Shown here: piece after piece, positions 48,384 through 56,825 of the stretch | How positions within the stretch are numbered: the stretch's first letter is position 1 | Layout: the number at the start of each line of letters is the position of its first letter | Source: Ilumatobacteraceae bacterium | Lineage (GTDB): Bacteria > Actinomycetota > Acidimicrobiia > Acidimicrobiales > Ilumatobacteraceae | Reading direction: 5' to 3' | Assembly (NCBI GenBank): GCA_022843125.1 | Contig: JALHOG010000011.1 | Coordinates: 6,869-70,868, forward strand | Length of the DNA: 64,000 nucleotides | Made by a program: the position numbers and the translations under genes | The notes under the pieces: generated by a model | Told to the model about the DNA's origin: nothing | Databases searched by the model: none | What the model saw: only the letters and a program-made list of their open reading frames with translations

Positions 48384-49250
48384 GTGTCGTGGGCGATCCG
48401 GGTGCCGGCGTCGTCGGCCAACCTCGGCGCCGGCTTCGATGTGCTCGGCATGGCGCTCACGCTCCACGCCGAGGTGGGCATCGGAACGTCTCCGTCGGGG
48501 GCCCGAGATGTCGACGGGCACCATCCGGCCGACATCGCGTTCCGACGGCTCGGCGGCACGGGCCCGCTCTGGATGCGCTCACCGATCCCGGCCGGCCGCG
48601 GGCTCGGCTTCAGCGGTGCTGCTCGCGTGGGCGGCGCGGCGGCGGCGATCGTGCAACGTGACGGTGCACCTGCGCTCGACACCGACGCCGCACGCGGTGA
48701 GGTGCTCGCGCTCACCGCCGAGTTGGAGCAGCACGCCGACAACGTCGCCGCGTCGATCTTCGGTGGCGTCGTGGTGGCGGCCGGTCGCCATGTCAGTCGC
48801 GTGCCGCTCGCCTTCAATCCGGCGGTCGTGGTGTGGGTGCCCGATGCGGCAACCACGTCGACCGATCACTCCCGCAGCCGCCTCGATGCGAGCGTGTCCC
48901 GCGGTGACGCGGTGTTCAACATCGGCCGGGCGGCGATGTTCGTGGCCGCCTGCGCTACGGGCGACCATGCCGCGCTCCGCGCCGCCACCGAGGACCGGCT
49001 GCACCAGGCCCAACGCCTCGCACAGGTGCCCGAGTCGGCGCGGGCACTCGACGCTGCGCTCGCCGCCGATGCGTGGGCGGCGTGGCTGTCGGGGAGCGGA
49101 CCCACCATCGCCGCGCTGTGCGAGTCGGGCCGCGCCGACGACCTCGCCGCGGCGCTGCCCGACACCGGGCGGGCGAAGATCCTGCGGATCGATCACGAGG
49201 GCGCGGTCGTCAGTGCCCCGACGTCGGACGACGACGGCGTCACCGGCTGA
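48384..49250 (+). CDS. thrB: Homoserine kinase (GHMP family), variant ATP loop
   Basis: 288 residues. N-terminus 'IRVPASSANLGAGFDVLGMAL' (key SANLGAGFD) is the ThrB signature; motif 3 is 'AWLSGSGPTIAAL'. It phosphorylates homoserine for threonine synthesis. The ATP-binding motif 2, normally PxxxGLGSSAA, reads PAGRGLGFSGAARVGG, with the first Ser replaced by Phe and the following Ser-Ala by Ser-Gly. Activity may be altered, or the family variant is natural. GTG start 2 bp after trpD; the 3' end overlaps the convergent nuclease gene by 58 bp. Confidence 0.88.
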   Translation: MSWAIRVPASSANLGAGFDVLGMALTLHAEVGIGTSPSGARDVDGHHPADIAFRRLGGTGPLWMRSPIPAGRGLGFSGAARVGGAAAAIVQRDGAPALDTDAARGEVLALTAELEQHADNVAASIFGGVVVAAGRHVSRVPLAFNPAVVVWVPDAATTSTDHSRSRLDASVSRGDAVFNIGRAAMFVAACATGDHAALRAATEDRLHQAQRLAQVPESARALDAALAADAWAAWLSGSGPTIAALCESGRADDLAAALPDTGRAKILRIDHEGAVVSAPTSDDDGVTG

Positions 49251-50944
49251 CTCGCTGTTGCGTGATCGGGTGAGTCGTGGTGCAGCCGGGGGAGCGCGTC
49301 CGATGCCGACACCGGGAACTGCCAGGTGCCGCTGCAGGTGAGCACCTCGAGGCTGTCGGCGCGCTGGTCGAACGAGCGGGCGAGACACAGCGCCTCGTCG
49401 ATCTGGGCCCGTGACAGCGGCCTCCCCGGTTCCGGCGCCGGTGGCGGATCGACCGGCAGGGCACGTCCGGCGGTGCCGGCGATCGTGACGTCGACCAATC
49501 GGGCGGCGTCGACGACCCATGTGGCGTCACCGCGGCGCACCGTGCAGCGTCCGGCGGCGAGCAGGGCTGCGACCAGACGGTCGCGGCGCACGGCGCCGAG
49601 GAGCGCCGACAGTCGGTCGCGCACCATCGCCGCCTCCTCATAGCGCTGAGCCGCAGCCAACTCGGCCATGCGGCCGGTGAGGTGGGCGACGACAGTCGAC
49701 GGGTTGCCGGTCATCGCTCGCCGCGCTCCGTCGACCGCTGCGGCGTAGCCGGCCGGGTCGGCCAGCCCGGCGCACGGGCAGTGGGTGACGCCCATCTGCG
49801 CAGGCGTGCACGCCACCGCACCCGGCGCCGGCACGTGGGACGCAGTGAGGCGCGTTGCGCAGCGGCGCAGGGGGAGTGCCGACTGCAGCCCTTCGACCAC
49901 GAGTTGGGCCATCGCCCGCGACGGCAACGGCCCGAGGTGGACGCCGGTCCGGCCCGGATCCTTGACGATGGTGAGGCGCGGCCATGCCGCGTCGTCGTCG
50001 AGGCGGACGAAGCAGTACTTGTCGGCTCGGGTGCCGGCCCGGTTGTAGCGCGGGAGCATGCGGGCGATCAACCTCGACTCGACGATCTCGGCCGACAGCG
50101 GATCGGAGAGCTCGAGATGGCGTACGCCCTGCATTTCGCGCAGCATCGGCCCGATGCCTCGCCGGTCGTCGCGGCCGAAGTAGCTGCGCACCCGCTGACG
50201 CAGGTTGGTGGCCTTGCCGACGTACAGCACCTCGTCGCGGGCTCCGCAGAACAGGTAGACGCCGGGGCTGCGGGGCAGCTTCGCGGTCATCGTGAGCTTG
50301 CCCGCCTGAGGGTGGCCGGCCAGCTTCGCGAGGTTCACGAGGTCGTCGACGCCGACCACCCCGAGGCCGGTCGCGCGCTCGATCAGCAGATGCAGGAGGT
50401 CGGTGGTCGCGAGCGCGTCGTCGAGCGCGCGGTGGGTCGGTTTGTGGTCGAGGCGGAGGCGGTCGGCAAGGGTGCCGAGGCGGCAGTTCGGCACCTCGTC
50501 ACGCAGGAGCCTGCGTGCGAGAGCGGCGGTGTCGACCACGGCGGGTCGATAGTCAGCTCGATCGTCGCGACCGAGTGCAGCGCGCAGGAAACCCAGGTCG
50601 AACGATGCGTTGTGGGCGACGAACACCGCGTCGCCGAGGAAGTCGACGAGGGTGCCGAGCACCGTCTCGATGCGCGGTGCGGTGCACACGACGGCGTCGG
50701 TGAGCCCGGTCAGCACCGTGATCTGCGGTGGGATCGCCCGGCCCGGATTGACGAGCGTGTGGAACGTGCCGATGCACTCGCCGCCCCGGACCTTCACGAC
50801 GCCGATCTCGGTGATCATGTCGTCGTTGCGGTTGCCGCCCGTGGTCTCGAGGTCGAGTACGCAGAACGTCGCCTCGCGCAGGGGCGTGCCCCGCTCGTCG
50901 AGGTACTCGTCGAAGCTGCGTTGTCCCGACACCGCGTACGCCAT
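49193..50944 (-). CDS. DEDDh 3'-5' exonuclease fused to a UvrC-type GIY-YIG nuclease domain
   Basis: 583 residues. N-terminal DnaQ-epsilon-like exonuclease (about 25-190): 'FCVLDLETTGGNRNDDMITEIG' (key D-E-T), 'FVAHNASFDLGFLR' and 'HRALDDALAT'. Then a GIY-YIG domain (about 225-300): 'GVYLFCGARDEVLYVGKATNLRQRVRSYF'. A UVR-like segment (AAAQRYEEAAMVRDRLSAL) is near residue 445. The C-terminal half lacks the UvrC RNase H and HhH domains. This fusion, related to Rv2191, is typical of actinobacteria and presumed to act in DNA repair. The 3' end overlaps thrB. Confidence 0.92.
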   Translation of the reverse strand: MAYAVSGQRSFDEYLDERGTPLREATFCVLDLETTGGNRNDDMITEIGVVKVRGGECIGTFHTLVNPGRAIPPQITVLTGLTDAVVCTAPRIETVLGTLVDFLGDAVFVAHNASFDLGFLRAALGRDDRADYRPAVVDTAALARRLLRDEVPNCRLGTLADRLRLDHKPTHRALDDALATTDLLHLLIERATGLGVVGVDDLVNLAKLAGHPQAGKLTMTAKLPRSPGVYLFCGARDEVLYVGKATNLRQRVRSYFGRDDRRGIGPMLREMQGVRHLELSDPLSAEIVESRLIARMLPRYNRAGTRADKYCFVRLDDDAAWPRLTIVKDPGRTGVHLGPLPSRAMAQLVVEGLQSALPLRRCATRLTASHVPAPGAVACTPAQMGVTHCPCAGLADPAGYAAAVDGARRAMTGNPSTVVAHLTGRMAELAAAQRYEEAAMVRDRLSALLGAVRRDRLVAALLAAGRCTVRRGDATWVVDAARLVDVTIAGTAGRALPVDPPPAPEPGRPLSRAQIDEALCLARSFDQRADSLEVLTCSGTWQFPVSASDALPRLHHDSPDHATASQPVTPSSSDVGALTTAPS

Positions 50945-51051
50945 GGACGAGCGATCCAACCACGAACACACGTTCCCGTCAAGAACATCCGTTCGACCGG
51001 TCCGGCCGAGTGATCCGGAGAAGGGTCGATCACGGCGGGAAGCCGCACCGG

Positions 51052-51057
51052 TACGCT
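51052..51057 (+). promoter_or_regulatory. -10 element of the NYN nuclease gene (leaderless)
   Basis: TACGCT ends 6 nt before the ATG at 51064. Confidence 0.5.
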
Positions 51058-51063
51058 CGCGAC

Positions 51064-52296
51064 ATGGAGGCATCGCGCGACGCTGTGATCGAGACGCGGC
51101 ACCTCCGCACGGCGCTCGAGTTCGCACTCGCGATGGTGCGCGAGGGCCAGAAGATCAAGCCTCCGCTGAGGTACCCGCCGGCCCTGAAGAAGTTCCTCAA
51201 GTTGTCGCGGATCCCGACGGCGACGCTCCCGGCGGTCCGGCGTGTGATCGAGGGCGACGAGCCCTTCCGTGCCGCACTCGGCAAGGGTGCGCTCCCCGAG
51301 CTCGTCGATCCGATCGGCCGGCTGTGGCTGCAGCGTCCCGTCGGCTGGGAGGCCGAGGCGAGACAGCTCGCCCTCGACGCCGACGCGGCGGCTGACGCAG
51401 CTGACGCCGCATCGGCGTTCAAGCGAGCCGACAAGCGACGCGAGGCAGCCGAGCAGGCGGCTGCCCGGGTGCGTGCCGAGTTGCTCGTCACCGAGGAGCG
51501 CCTCGCCGAGCGCGAGGTCGTCATCGACGGCTTGCGGTCCGACGTCGTGAAGCTCACCGAGATGATCGACGAACTGCGCGTCGAGCTCGTCGACACACGC
51601 AACGAAACCCGCCACGCTCGCGACCGCGAGGCCGCTGCCGTCGCGAAGCTCGACGCCGCGCTGTCGGCGCGGGAGGCGGCGGTGTCGGAGCGGGGCAGCG
51701 CCGAGCGCGTCCGCGACCAGGTGCTCGCCGACCGTGCGGCCCTGGCCGCCGAGCGGTCTGAACTGGCGAGGATGGCAGCGCTCGCCGAGTCGCTCGCCGA
51801 GCAGCTCGCCGCACTGGCCAGCCCGCCCACGTCGGGTGCTGCGAAGCCTGCGGCGCGCAAGCCGCTGTCGATCCCCAGCGGGGTGCTCGGGTCGTCCGAC
51901 GCAGCGAGCGAGTTCCTGCTGCGGTCGGGCGCATCCGTGCTCGTCGACGGCTACAACGTGTCGAAGTCGGCGTGGCCCGACCTCGACCTCGCCGGCCAGC
52001 GGGTGGTGCTCCTCGACGCGGTCGAGAACGTCGCCCGCCGCTTCGGGTGCGACATCACCGTCGTGTTCGACGGCGCCGACATCGTCGGGGCCAGGGCCGA
52101 CCGGCGTCGCATCATCCGCGTGGTGTTCTCGCCGGACGACATGATCGCCGACGACGTGATCCGCGACGAGGTGCGCCGGCTCCCGGTGACCCGCGCCGTC
52201 GTCGTGGTCACCAACGACCAGCAGATCGTCCGCGACGTGCGCGGCATGGGCGCCAACACGATGGCGAGCGAGCAGCTGATCGCGCTGATGCGCTGA
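51064..52296 (+). CDS. NYN (YacP-like) RNase domain protein with long coiled coil
   Basis: 410 residues. Residues 1-95 are a folded helical region; about 100-265 is a long, Ala/Glu/Arg-rich coiled coil; the C-terminal NYN domain starts near 298 with 'ASVLVDGYNVSKSAWPDL' and carries 'RFGCDITVVFDGADIVG', 'VVFSPDDMIADDVIRDEV' and 'VVVVTNDQQIVRDVRGMG' with the PIN-like acidic residues. YacP/Rae1 relatives are ribosome-associated RNases. The coiled coil suggests a scaffold or oligomer. Divergent from the DEDDh nuclease. Confidence 0.9.
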   Translation: MEASRDAVIETRHLRTALEFALAMVREGQKIKPPLRYPPALKKFLKLSRIPTATLPAVRRVIEGDEPFRAALGKGALPELVDPIGRLWLQRPVGWEAEARQLALDADAAADAADAASAFKRADKRREAAEQAAARVRAELLVTEERLAEREVVIDGLRSDVVKLTEMIDELRVELVDTRNETRHARDREAAAVAKLDAALSAREAAVSERGSAERVRDQVLADRAALAAERSELARMAALAESLAEQLAALASPPTSGAAKPAARKPLSIPSGVLGSSDAASEFLLRSGASVLVDGYNVSKSAWPDLDLAGQRVVLLDAVENVARRFGCDITVVFDGADIVGARADRRRIIRVVFSPDDMIADDVIRDEVRRLPVTRAVVVVTNDQQIVRDVRGMGANTMASEQLIALMR

Positions 52297-52299
52297 GCG

Positions 52300-53517
52300 T
52301 CACCCGACGACGTCGAAGGTCAGGCCAGCGTTCGCGACGAGGCGGTCGATGAGGAGGTCACCGAACATCGTCGCCGGGGTCCAGAACCCGCCGCCCACCT
52401 GGGTGCGGTCGACATCAGCGAATGCGAGCGCCGCCTCGGCGAGCATCTTGGCGGTCGATCCGTAGCCGGGGTCCTGGTCGCCCGTGACCTTCGTGACGAG
52501 GTGGCCGCCGCCCGGCGTGTGCCCGTAGAGGCGCAGGTCGTAGAAGCCCGCCTCCTGCGCCTCGGGGCTCGGGCCCTCGCCCGGCTCGGGCACGAGCTTG
52601 TCGACGAGCCAACGGGTGGGCTTCACCGATGCGGCCAACATGAAGCCGCCCATCGCGCCCGTGACGGCACCGGACGCCACCGCGCCCTTGATGCCGGCGC
52701 CGGTCAGCATCGCCTCGTCGTACTGGAAGCCGTCGCCCCACGGACGCCCGAGCAGCGCATGCGTCCGCTGGACGACCCGAGTGTTGGTGGCGGCCATCAC
52801 GAACGGCGCCACCCAGCCGCCGGACAGTTCATCGCGTACAGGCGTCGTGACGTTCGGTTGGCGGGGGCCGCTGCGCATGCCGTCGGGAGCGAGCGCGTAC
52901 GGGTTGCCGAGCAGCGCCCGCAACTCGCGGTCGTGCTTCACCTCGTCGACGATGTTGAGCATGCTGGCGACGGTGCCGCCGCTCGCCCCGCCCTTGGCGG
53001 CCTTCACCCGCAACCCGATCCGGTGGCACCACTCGCCGAACCGGGCCTGCGCCTCGCGCTGGGTGAACCACACGCCCAGGTCGCTCGGGATCGAGTCGAA
53101 CCCACAGGCGTGCACGATCCGGGCCCCCGACGCCTCGGCTTCGTCCTGGTGGGCATCGATCATGGCGCGCATCCACTGCGGTTCGCCGGTGAGGTCGCAG
53201 TAGTCGGTGCCGGCCGACGCGACAGCGGCAACGAGCGGTGAGCCGTACTTGGCGTACGGCCCGACGGTGGACGCGACGACCGCGGTCGACCGGGCGAGCT
53301 CGCGCATCGCGTCGGCGTCGGCGGCATCGGCGACGGTGACGGGGACGTCGGCACCGGTCGATGCCGCTACCTGCTCGAGCTTGCTGCGGCTCCGCCCGGC
53401 GATCGCCCATCGGACATCACCGCCGGTACCGACCCGCTCGACGAGCCGACGACACAGGATCTGCCCCACGAAGCTCGTCGCCCCGAACACCACCAGGTCA
53501 TAGTCGCGATCGCTCAT
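52300..53517 (-). CDS. Saccharopine dehydrogenase-like NAD(P)-binding protein (trans-acting enoyl reductase type)
   Basis: 405 residues. Rossmann motif 'VVFGATSFVGQILCRRLVE' at the N-terminus, 'WAIAGRSRSKLEQ', 'VVASTVGPYAKYGSPLV' and 'DYCDLTGEPQWMRAMID', as in the Rv2449c/Rv2953 group of trans-acting enoyl reductases and putative saccharopine dehydrogenases. The C-terminal part (about 300-405) includes a Gly/Ala-rich hydrophobic stretch. Possibly a lipid enoyl reductase (inference). ATG 53517; an in-frame GTG lies two codons upstream. Confidence 0.88.
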   Translation of the reverse strand: MSDRDYDLVVFGATSFVGQILCRRLVERVGTGGDVRWAIAGRSRSKLEQVAASTGADVPVTVADAADADAMRELARSTAVVASTVGPYAKYGSPLVAAVASAGTDYCDLTGEPQWMRAMIDAHQDEAEASGARIVHACGFDSIPSDLGVWFTQREAQARFGEWCHRIGLRVKAAKGGASGGTVASMLNIVDEVKHDRELRALLGNPYALAPDGMRSGPRQPNVTTPVRDELSGGWVAPFVMAATNTRVVQRTHALLGRPWGDGFQYDEAMLTGAGIKGAVASGAVTGAMGGFMLAASVKPTRWLVDKLVPEPGEGPSPEAQEAGFYDLRLYGHTPGGGHLVTKVTGDQDPGYGSTAKMLAEAALAFADVDRTQVGGGFWTPATMFGDLLIDRLVANAGLTFDVVG

Positions 53518-53586
53518 CACCACAGCCTCTCATCAGTCGTGCCGGTGCGTGGTACGGCATGCGGATCGGCATGGGACACTCTGCGG

Positions 53587-54147
53587 ATGATCCGAGCGCG
53601 ACGTCCGTCCGACACGGCCCTCGCGGCACTGCGCGAGCGGTGCGCCGATGATGCGTTCACGTACTCCCCGGTCGGCGTCACCGAACCCGGCGTGCCGACT
53701 CCACCCGGTTTTCGGCGTGAGCGGTGGACGACCGAGCTCGGGTACGGCGCCGACGTCTTCGACGCCGCGGCGGCGACGGTGATGTCGTGGGGGATGCAGC
53801 GCGGGTCCGGTCTCGTGGTGGTCGCCGGTGGACCGCCCGCCGCGGGCGACGTCGTGGCGATGGCTGCGCCGCTGCCGATCGGCTGGATCGACGTCACGTG
53901 TCGCGTGATCGCCGTGATCGACGAACCGGACCGTCAGGGTTTCGTGTACGGCACCTTGCCGATCCACCCGGAGACCGGGGAGGAGTCGTTCGCCGTGGTG
54001 CGCCACGCGGACGGCACGGTGTCGCTCGACATCGTGGCCGTCTCGCGATCCAGTCACCCGCTGTCGCGACTCGCCCCACCGATCGCGCGCCGGCTCCAGG
54101 CGTCGGCGGTGAGGCGCTACCAGCAGGCCGTGCGCGCGGCTGTGTAG
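53587..54147 (+). CDS. DUF1990 family protein
   Basis: 186 residues matching DUF1990: 'FTYSPVGVTEPGVPTPPGFRRER', 'RQGFVYGTLPIHPETGEESFAV' (key YGTLPxHPExGEE), 'DIVAVSRSSHPLSRLAPP'. Function unknown. ATG 53587 has GACACT ending 6 nt upstream, a -10-like hexamer. Divergent from the enoyl-reductase-like gene. Confidence 0.9.
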   Translation: MIRARRPSDTALAALRERCADDAFTYSPVGVTEPGVPTPPGFRRERWTTELGYGADVFDAAAATVMSWGMQRGSGLVVVAGGPPAAGDVVAMAAPLPIGWIDVTCRVIAVIDEPDRQGFVYGTLPIHPETGEESFAVVRHADGTVSLDIVAVSRSSHPLSRLAPPIARRLQASAVRRYQQAVRAAV

Positions 54148-54205
54148 ATCGTCGGCGCGGAAAATCCGGGCTCGGACCGTCGCCGGTCCGTACGATCCCC
54201 GCTCC

Positions 54206-55237
54206 ATGGCGAGGATGCAGATCCGTACCGGTGCGCTTGGCGCCTTTCTGTTCGCCGTTGTTGCAGCGTGCGGGGGTGGAGACGACGCAGCGCCGGTGTC
54301 GACCGCACCCGTGATCGACGAGAGCGCCGCGGCAACGACGGCGACGCCGGTCGCGTCGTCGACGGCCCCGTCGACGGCTCCGACGGTCGCGTCCACGGCG
54401 CCGCCGCCACCGACCGTGGCCACCCTGCCCGAAGGCCTTCCGTGGGACGGTCCGCGCTTCGACGCAGCGATCGAACCCACGATGGCGGCGCTCTCCTCGG
54501 GGTTCGCGCAACCCTTCGACGCTGCGGTCGTCGGCCCCGAGATCGCCGTTCCAGTACCCACGCCCGTTCCGGCTCCGGCCGTGGTCACCGGCGCCGGCTG
54601 GGTGTCGGAGTACGAGTCGTTCGACGGCTCGTACGACCTCACGTTCGCGGTCGGCCTCGACCCCTCCGCCGGCGGTGCCACGCTCACGCCCGAAGCGCTC
54701 GAGGCGTGGAGCGCAGCGCCCGGCGTCCCGGGCTGGACGTCCCCGTCGTTCGCCGAGTCGGGTTCGCTGTTCACCTCGCTGCTGATCGACGCGGCCGATC
54801 AGCGACTCGTCTACGTGCTCGACACCGACGCGGCATCCAGCGGGCGGCCGGTGCTCAACCTCGAGTGGTCACCCGCGACCGATGCCCTCCGCGAGCCCGA
54901 CTGGTTGGCGTCGCTGCCCCGCCCGGACGGCGGCGTGCCGACCGAGATCTCCGTCGGACGCGGACTCGTGCTGGTCGGGTTCGCCTCGGGGTTCGACGGC
55001 AACGTGTTCGTGCGGTTCGACTATGCCCCGACCGAGCTCCAGACGATGATCGACTACTTCGAGCAGGGCGTGCTGGTCGGCGCCGGGTTCGACTACGAGC
55101 CGTCACCGCTGTCGAACACCAGCTACCGCCGCGACGTCGTGATCGGTGACTGGTCGGGCGAGGTGTCGATCGGCGAGGTGACATCGGGTGACGAGGTGAC
55201 GGCGCTCCAGGTCATCTGGAGCCTGACCCGGGTCTGA
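54206..55237 (+). CDS. Putative lipoprotein of unknown function
   Basis: 343 residues. Signal peptide ending in AVVAACGGG (Cys22), a Thr/Ala/Pro-rich linker to about residue 75 (low-complexity TAPSTAPTVASTAPPPP), then a folded domain of about 265 residues without recognised motif ('YDLTFAVGLDPS', 'FASGFDGNVFVRFDYAP', 'MIDYFEQGVLVGAGFDY'). TACGAT (54191-54196) lies 9 nt before the ATG, again leaderless. Function unknown. Confidence 0.8.
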   Translation: MARMQIRTGALGAFLFAVVAACGGGDDAAPVSTAPVIDESAAATTATPVASSTAPSTAPTVASTAPPPPTVATLPEGLPWDGPRFDAAIEPTMAALSSGFAQPFDAAVVGPEIAVPVPTPVPAPAVVTGAGWVSEYESFDGSYDLTFAVGLDPSAGGATLTPEALEAWSAAPGVPGWTSPSFAESGSLFTSLLIDAADQRLVYVLDTDAASSGRPVLNLEWSPATDALREPDWLASLPRPDGGVPTEISVGRGLVLVGFASGFDGNVFVRFDYAPTELQTMIDYFEQGVLVGAGFDYEPSPLSNTSYRRDVVIGDWSGEVSIGEVTSGDEVTALQVIWSLTRV

Positions 55238-55265
55238 GCGCCTGGTCGCGCCGCCGCGCTCGTTC

Positions 55266-55465
55266 GGCGCGTCGTGAATCGTCACGCGGTCGGGTGCTGG
55301 TCGGGCGCGTCGTGAATCGTCACGCGACGGGTGTGGTTCGGTGCGGCGTGGATCGTGGCGCCGGCTGATGTCGTTCCGGCGGGCGCGTGACGATTCGAGA
55401 CGGCGGCGAGCGAGGTCCGGCGCGCACGTGACGATTCGACGCGCATGTGACGATTCGAGACGACG
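55266..55465. repeat. Cluster of six inverted and direct copies of a GAATCGTCACGCG-type repeat
   Basis: The 264-bp gap between the convergent lipoprotein and GntR genes holds two identical 23-bp forward copies (55266-55288 and 55304-55326), a degenerate forward copy (about 55341-55361) and three reverse copies with core GTGACGATTC (55384-55402, 55422-55444, 55441-55465). Forward and reverse copies share the core GAATCGTCAC and can pair into a large hairpin. It looks like a REP-type intergenic element. Confidence 0.8.
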
Positions 55466-55501
55466 CCGACGAGGTGGTGCGCCCCGGTGCGATCCCCGGC
55501 C

Positions 55502-55873
55502 TCAGAGCGCTCGCCAGGCGCGTCGCAGGGCGGCTACGGCGTCGTCCTCCCCGGCGCCGAGCTGTCTGGCGCTGATGACGAGCTGCTCGGCGGCGAGTTG
55601 CAGCTCGACCGCAGCCTCTCGTCGCGACGTCTGCGCTGCCTCCGACACGTAGGTGCCGTTCCGGCCGTGCCGCTCGATCACGGCGTCGCCCTCGAGCAGC
55701 TCGTAGGCGCGTTCGATCGTCCCCTTGGCGAGCCCGAGGTCGGAGGCGAGCTGGCGGATCGTCGGCAACCGCGTGCCGGGCGTGAGCGTCCCGGCCGCCA
55801 CCATGCGGCGGATCTGCTCGCGCACCTGCTCGTAGACCGGCAGCGCCCGCTCCGGGTCGACCGACAGGATCAT
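55502..55873 (-). CDS. GntR family regulator (YtrA-like)
   Basis: 123 residues: a winged helix at the N-terminus ('PVYEQVREQIRRMVAAGTLTPG', 'LPTIRQLASDLGLAKGTIERAYELLE', key residues LAKGTIERAY) plus a short helical tail. Short GntR proteins of the YtrA group control ABC or membrane-protein operons by autorepression. The ATG overlaps the stop of the upstream membrane protein (ATGA), so both come from one transcript, probably repressed at the palindrome in front of that gene. Confidence 0.93.
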   Translation of the reverse strand: MILSVDPERALPVYEQVREQIRRMVAAGTLTPGTRLPTIRQLASDLGLAKGTIERAYELLEGDAVIERHGRNGTYVSEAAQTSRREAAVELQLAAEQLVISARQLGAGEDDAVAALRRAWRAL

Positions 55874-56754
55874 GCGAGCACCGGCGCGGGGCGTTCGCGG
55901 AGCACCCAGTCGAGCCCGAGCCGCCGGTTCCGCCACCACAGCCCCATCGCGTAGGCCTGCGCGGGGATCCCGAGCAACCCCACCGCGATGGCGTCGTCGC
56001 TCATCCGGAATCCAGCGGTCGCGACGAGGCTGAGGCCGAAGTAGGTGCACGGCCACGCCAGGTTGCGGTCGATCGCCAGCTCGCGGGCGAGATCGTCGGC
56101 GCCGCGCAGCGAGTCGGGGAGCGCTGGGCGTGGCCGGCGTGCGACCCGGCGCTGCACGAGGTGCCCGACTGCGATCACCGCAACCGCTCCGCCCGCGAGC
56201 GCCACGCTCGACCAGGAGCGCACCGCGAGCGCGACCACGGCGAACAGTGCGCCGAGGGCGGCCGTGGCCGCCATGTGCCAGCCGGCGAACGGCCACAGGT
56301 AGTTCCGGACCGACCGCACCTCGAGGCGGGCGGTGCGCGGGCCGGAGGGCCGCCGCAGGTGGTGGAGCTCGGCGGCGACCGCACCCGCGGCGATGCCCGC
56401 GAACCCCCACACGAACGGATTGCCGTCGGCGCGGGCGCCGAGCAACCACACGATGACGCCGCACAGCCCACCGACGAACCTGAACCAGCGGGCGCGCTCG
56501 ATCCACCGGGTGAGCAGGCGCTGCTGGTCGGGGTCGGCGGCGAGTGCAGCGGCGATCTCCGACGCCTCGGCATCGACGCCGGCGACGCGGAGGACGATCG
56601 AGAGCGCCCAGATCACTCCCACGCAGATCATGACGACCGGGATGACGGCGGCGACCCGAGTCAGGAGGATGACCGCCGCGGCGGTGCTGATCGCCGCCAG
56701 AGCGATCAACCATCGCCACGCGCCGAGCCGGCTCGATCCACTTGACTGTCTCAT
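55870..56754 (-). CDS. Hypothetical multi-pass membrane protein
   Basis: 294 residues with about eight hydrophobic segments in two groups separated by a polar region (about 195-220). No transport motif recognised. It is translated together with the YtrA-like GntR regulator, the usual arrangement for membrane partners of YtrA regulators. ATG 56754 lies inside the operator. TTGACA upstream and TATTGT (56769-56764) could be its promoter, with 9 nt from -10 to the ATG. Confidence 0.75.
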   Translation of the reverse strand: MRQSSGSSRLGAWRWLIALAAISTAAAVILLTRVAAVIPVVMICVGVIWALSIVLRVAGVDAEASEIAAALAADPDQQRLLTRWIERARWFRFVGGLCGVIVWLLGARADGNPFVWGFAGIAAGAVAAELHHLRRPSGPRTARLEVRSVRNYLWPFAGWHMAATAALGALFAVVALAVRSWSSVALAGGAVAVIAVGHLVQRRVARRPRPALPDSLRGADDLARELAIDRNLAWPCTYFGLSLVATAGFRMSDDAIAVGLLGIPAQAYAMGLWWRNRRLGLDWVLRERPAPVLA

Positions 56755-56790
56755 TGTCCTAAGACAATATGACAAACGCGGTGGTGTCAA
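56753..56790 (-). promoter_or_regulatory. Promoter and palindromic operator of the membrane-GntR operon
   Basis: A perfect inverted repeat ATTGTC-ctaa-GACAAT (56753-56768) covers the start codon, with TTGACA (minus strand 56790-56785) and TATTGT (56769-56764), spacer 15 nt, just upstream. The position fits autorepression by the GntR protein. Confidence 0.6.
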
Positions 56791-56825
56791 GCAGCACCAC
56801 TGGAGCTCACACCGGGAGTCGCACC

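Noticed and set aside
55266-55465. CRISPR array
   Set aside because: Copies are in both orientations, partly degenerate and irregularly spaced, and there are no cas genes.
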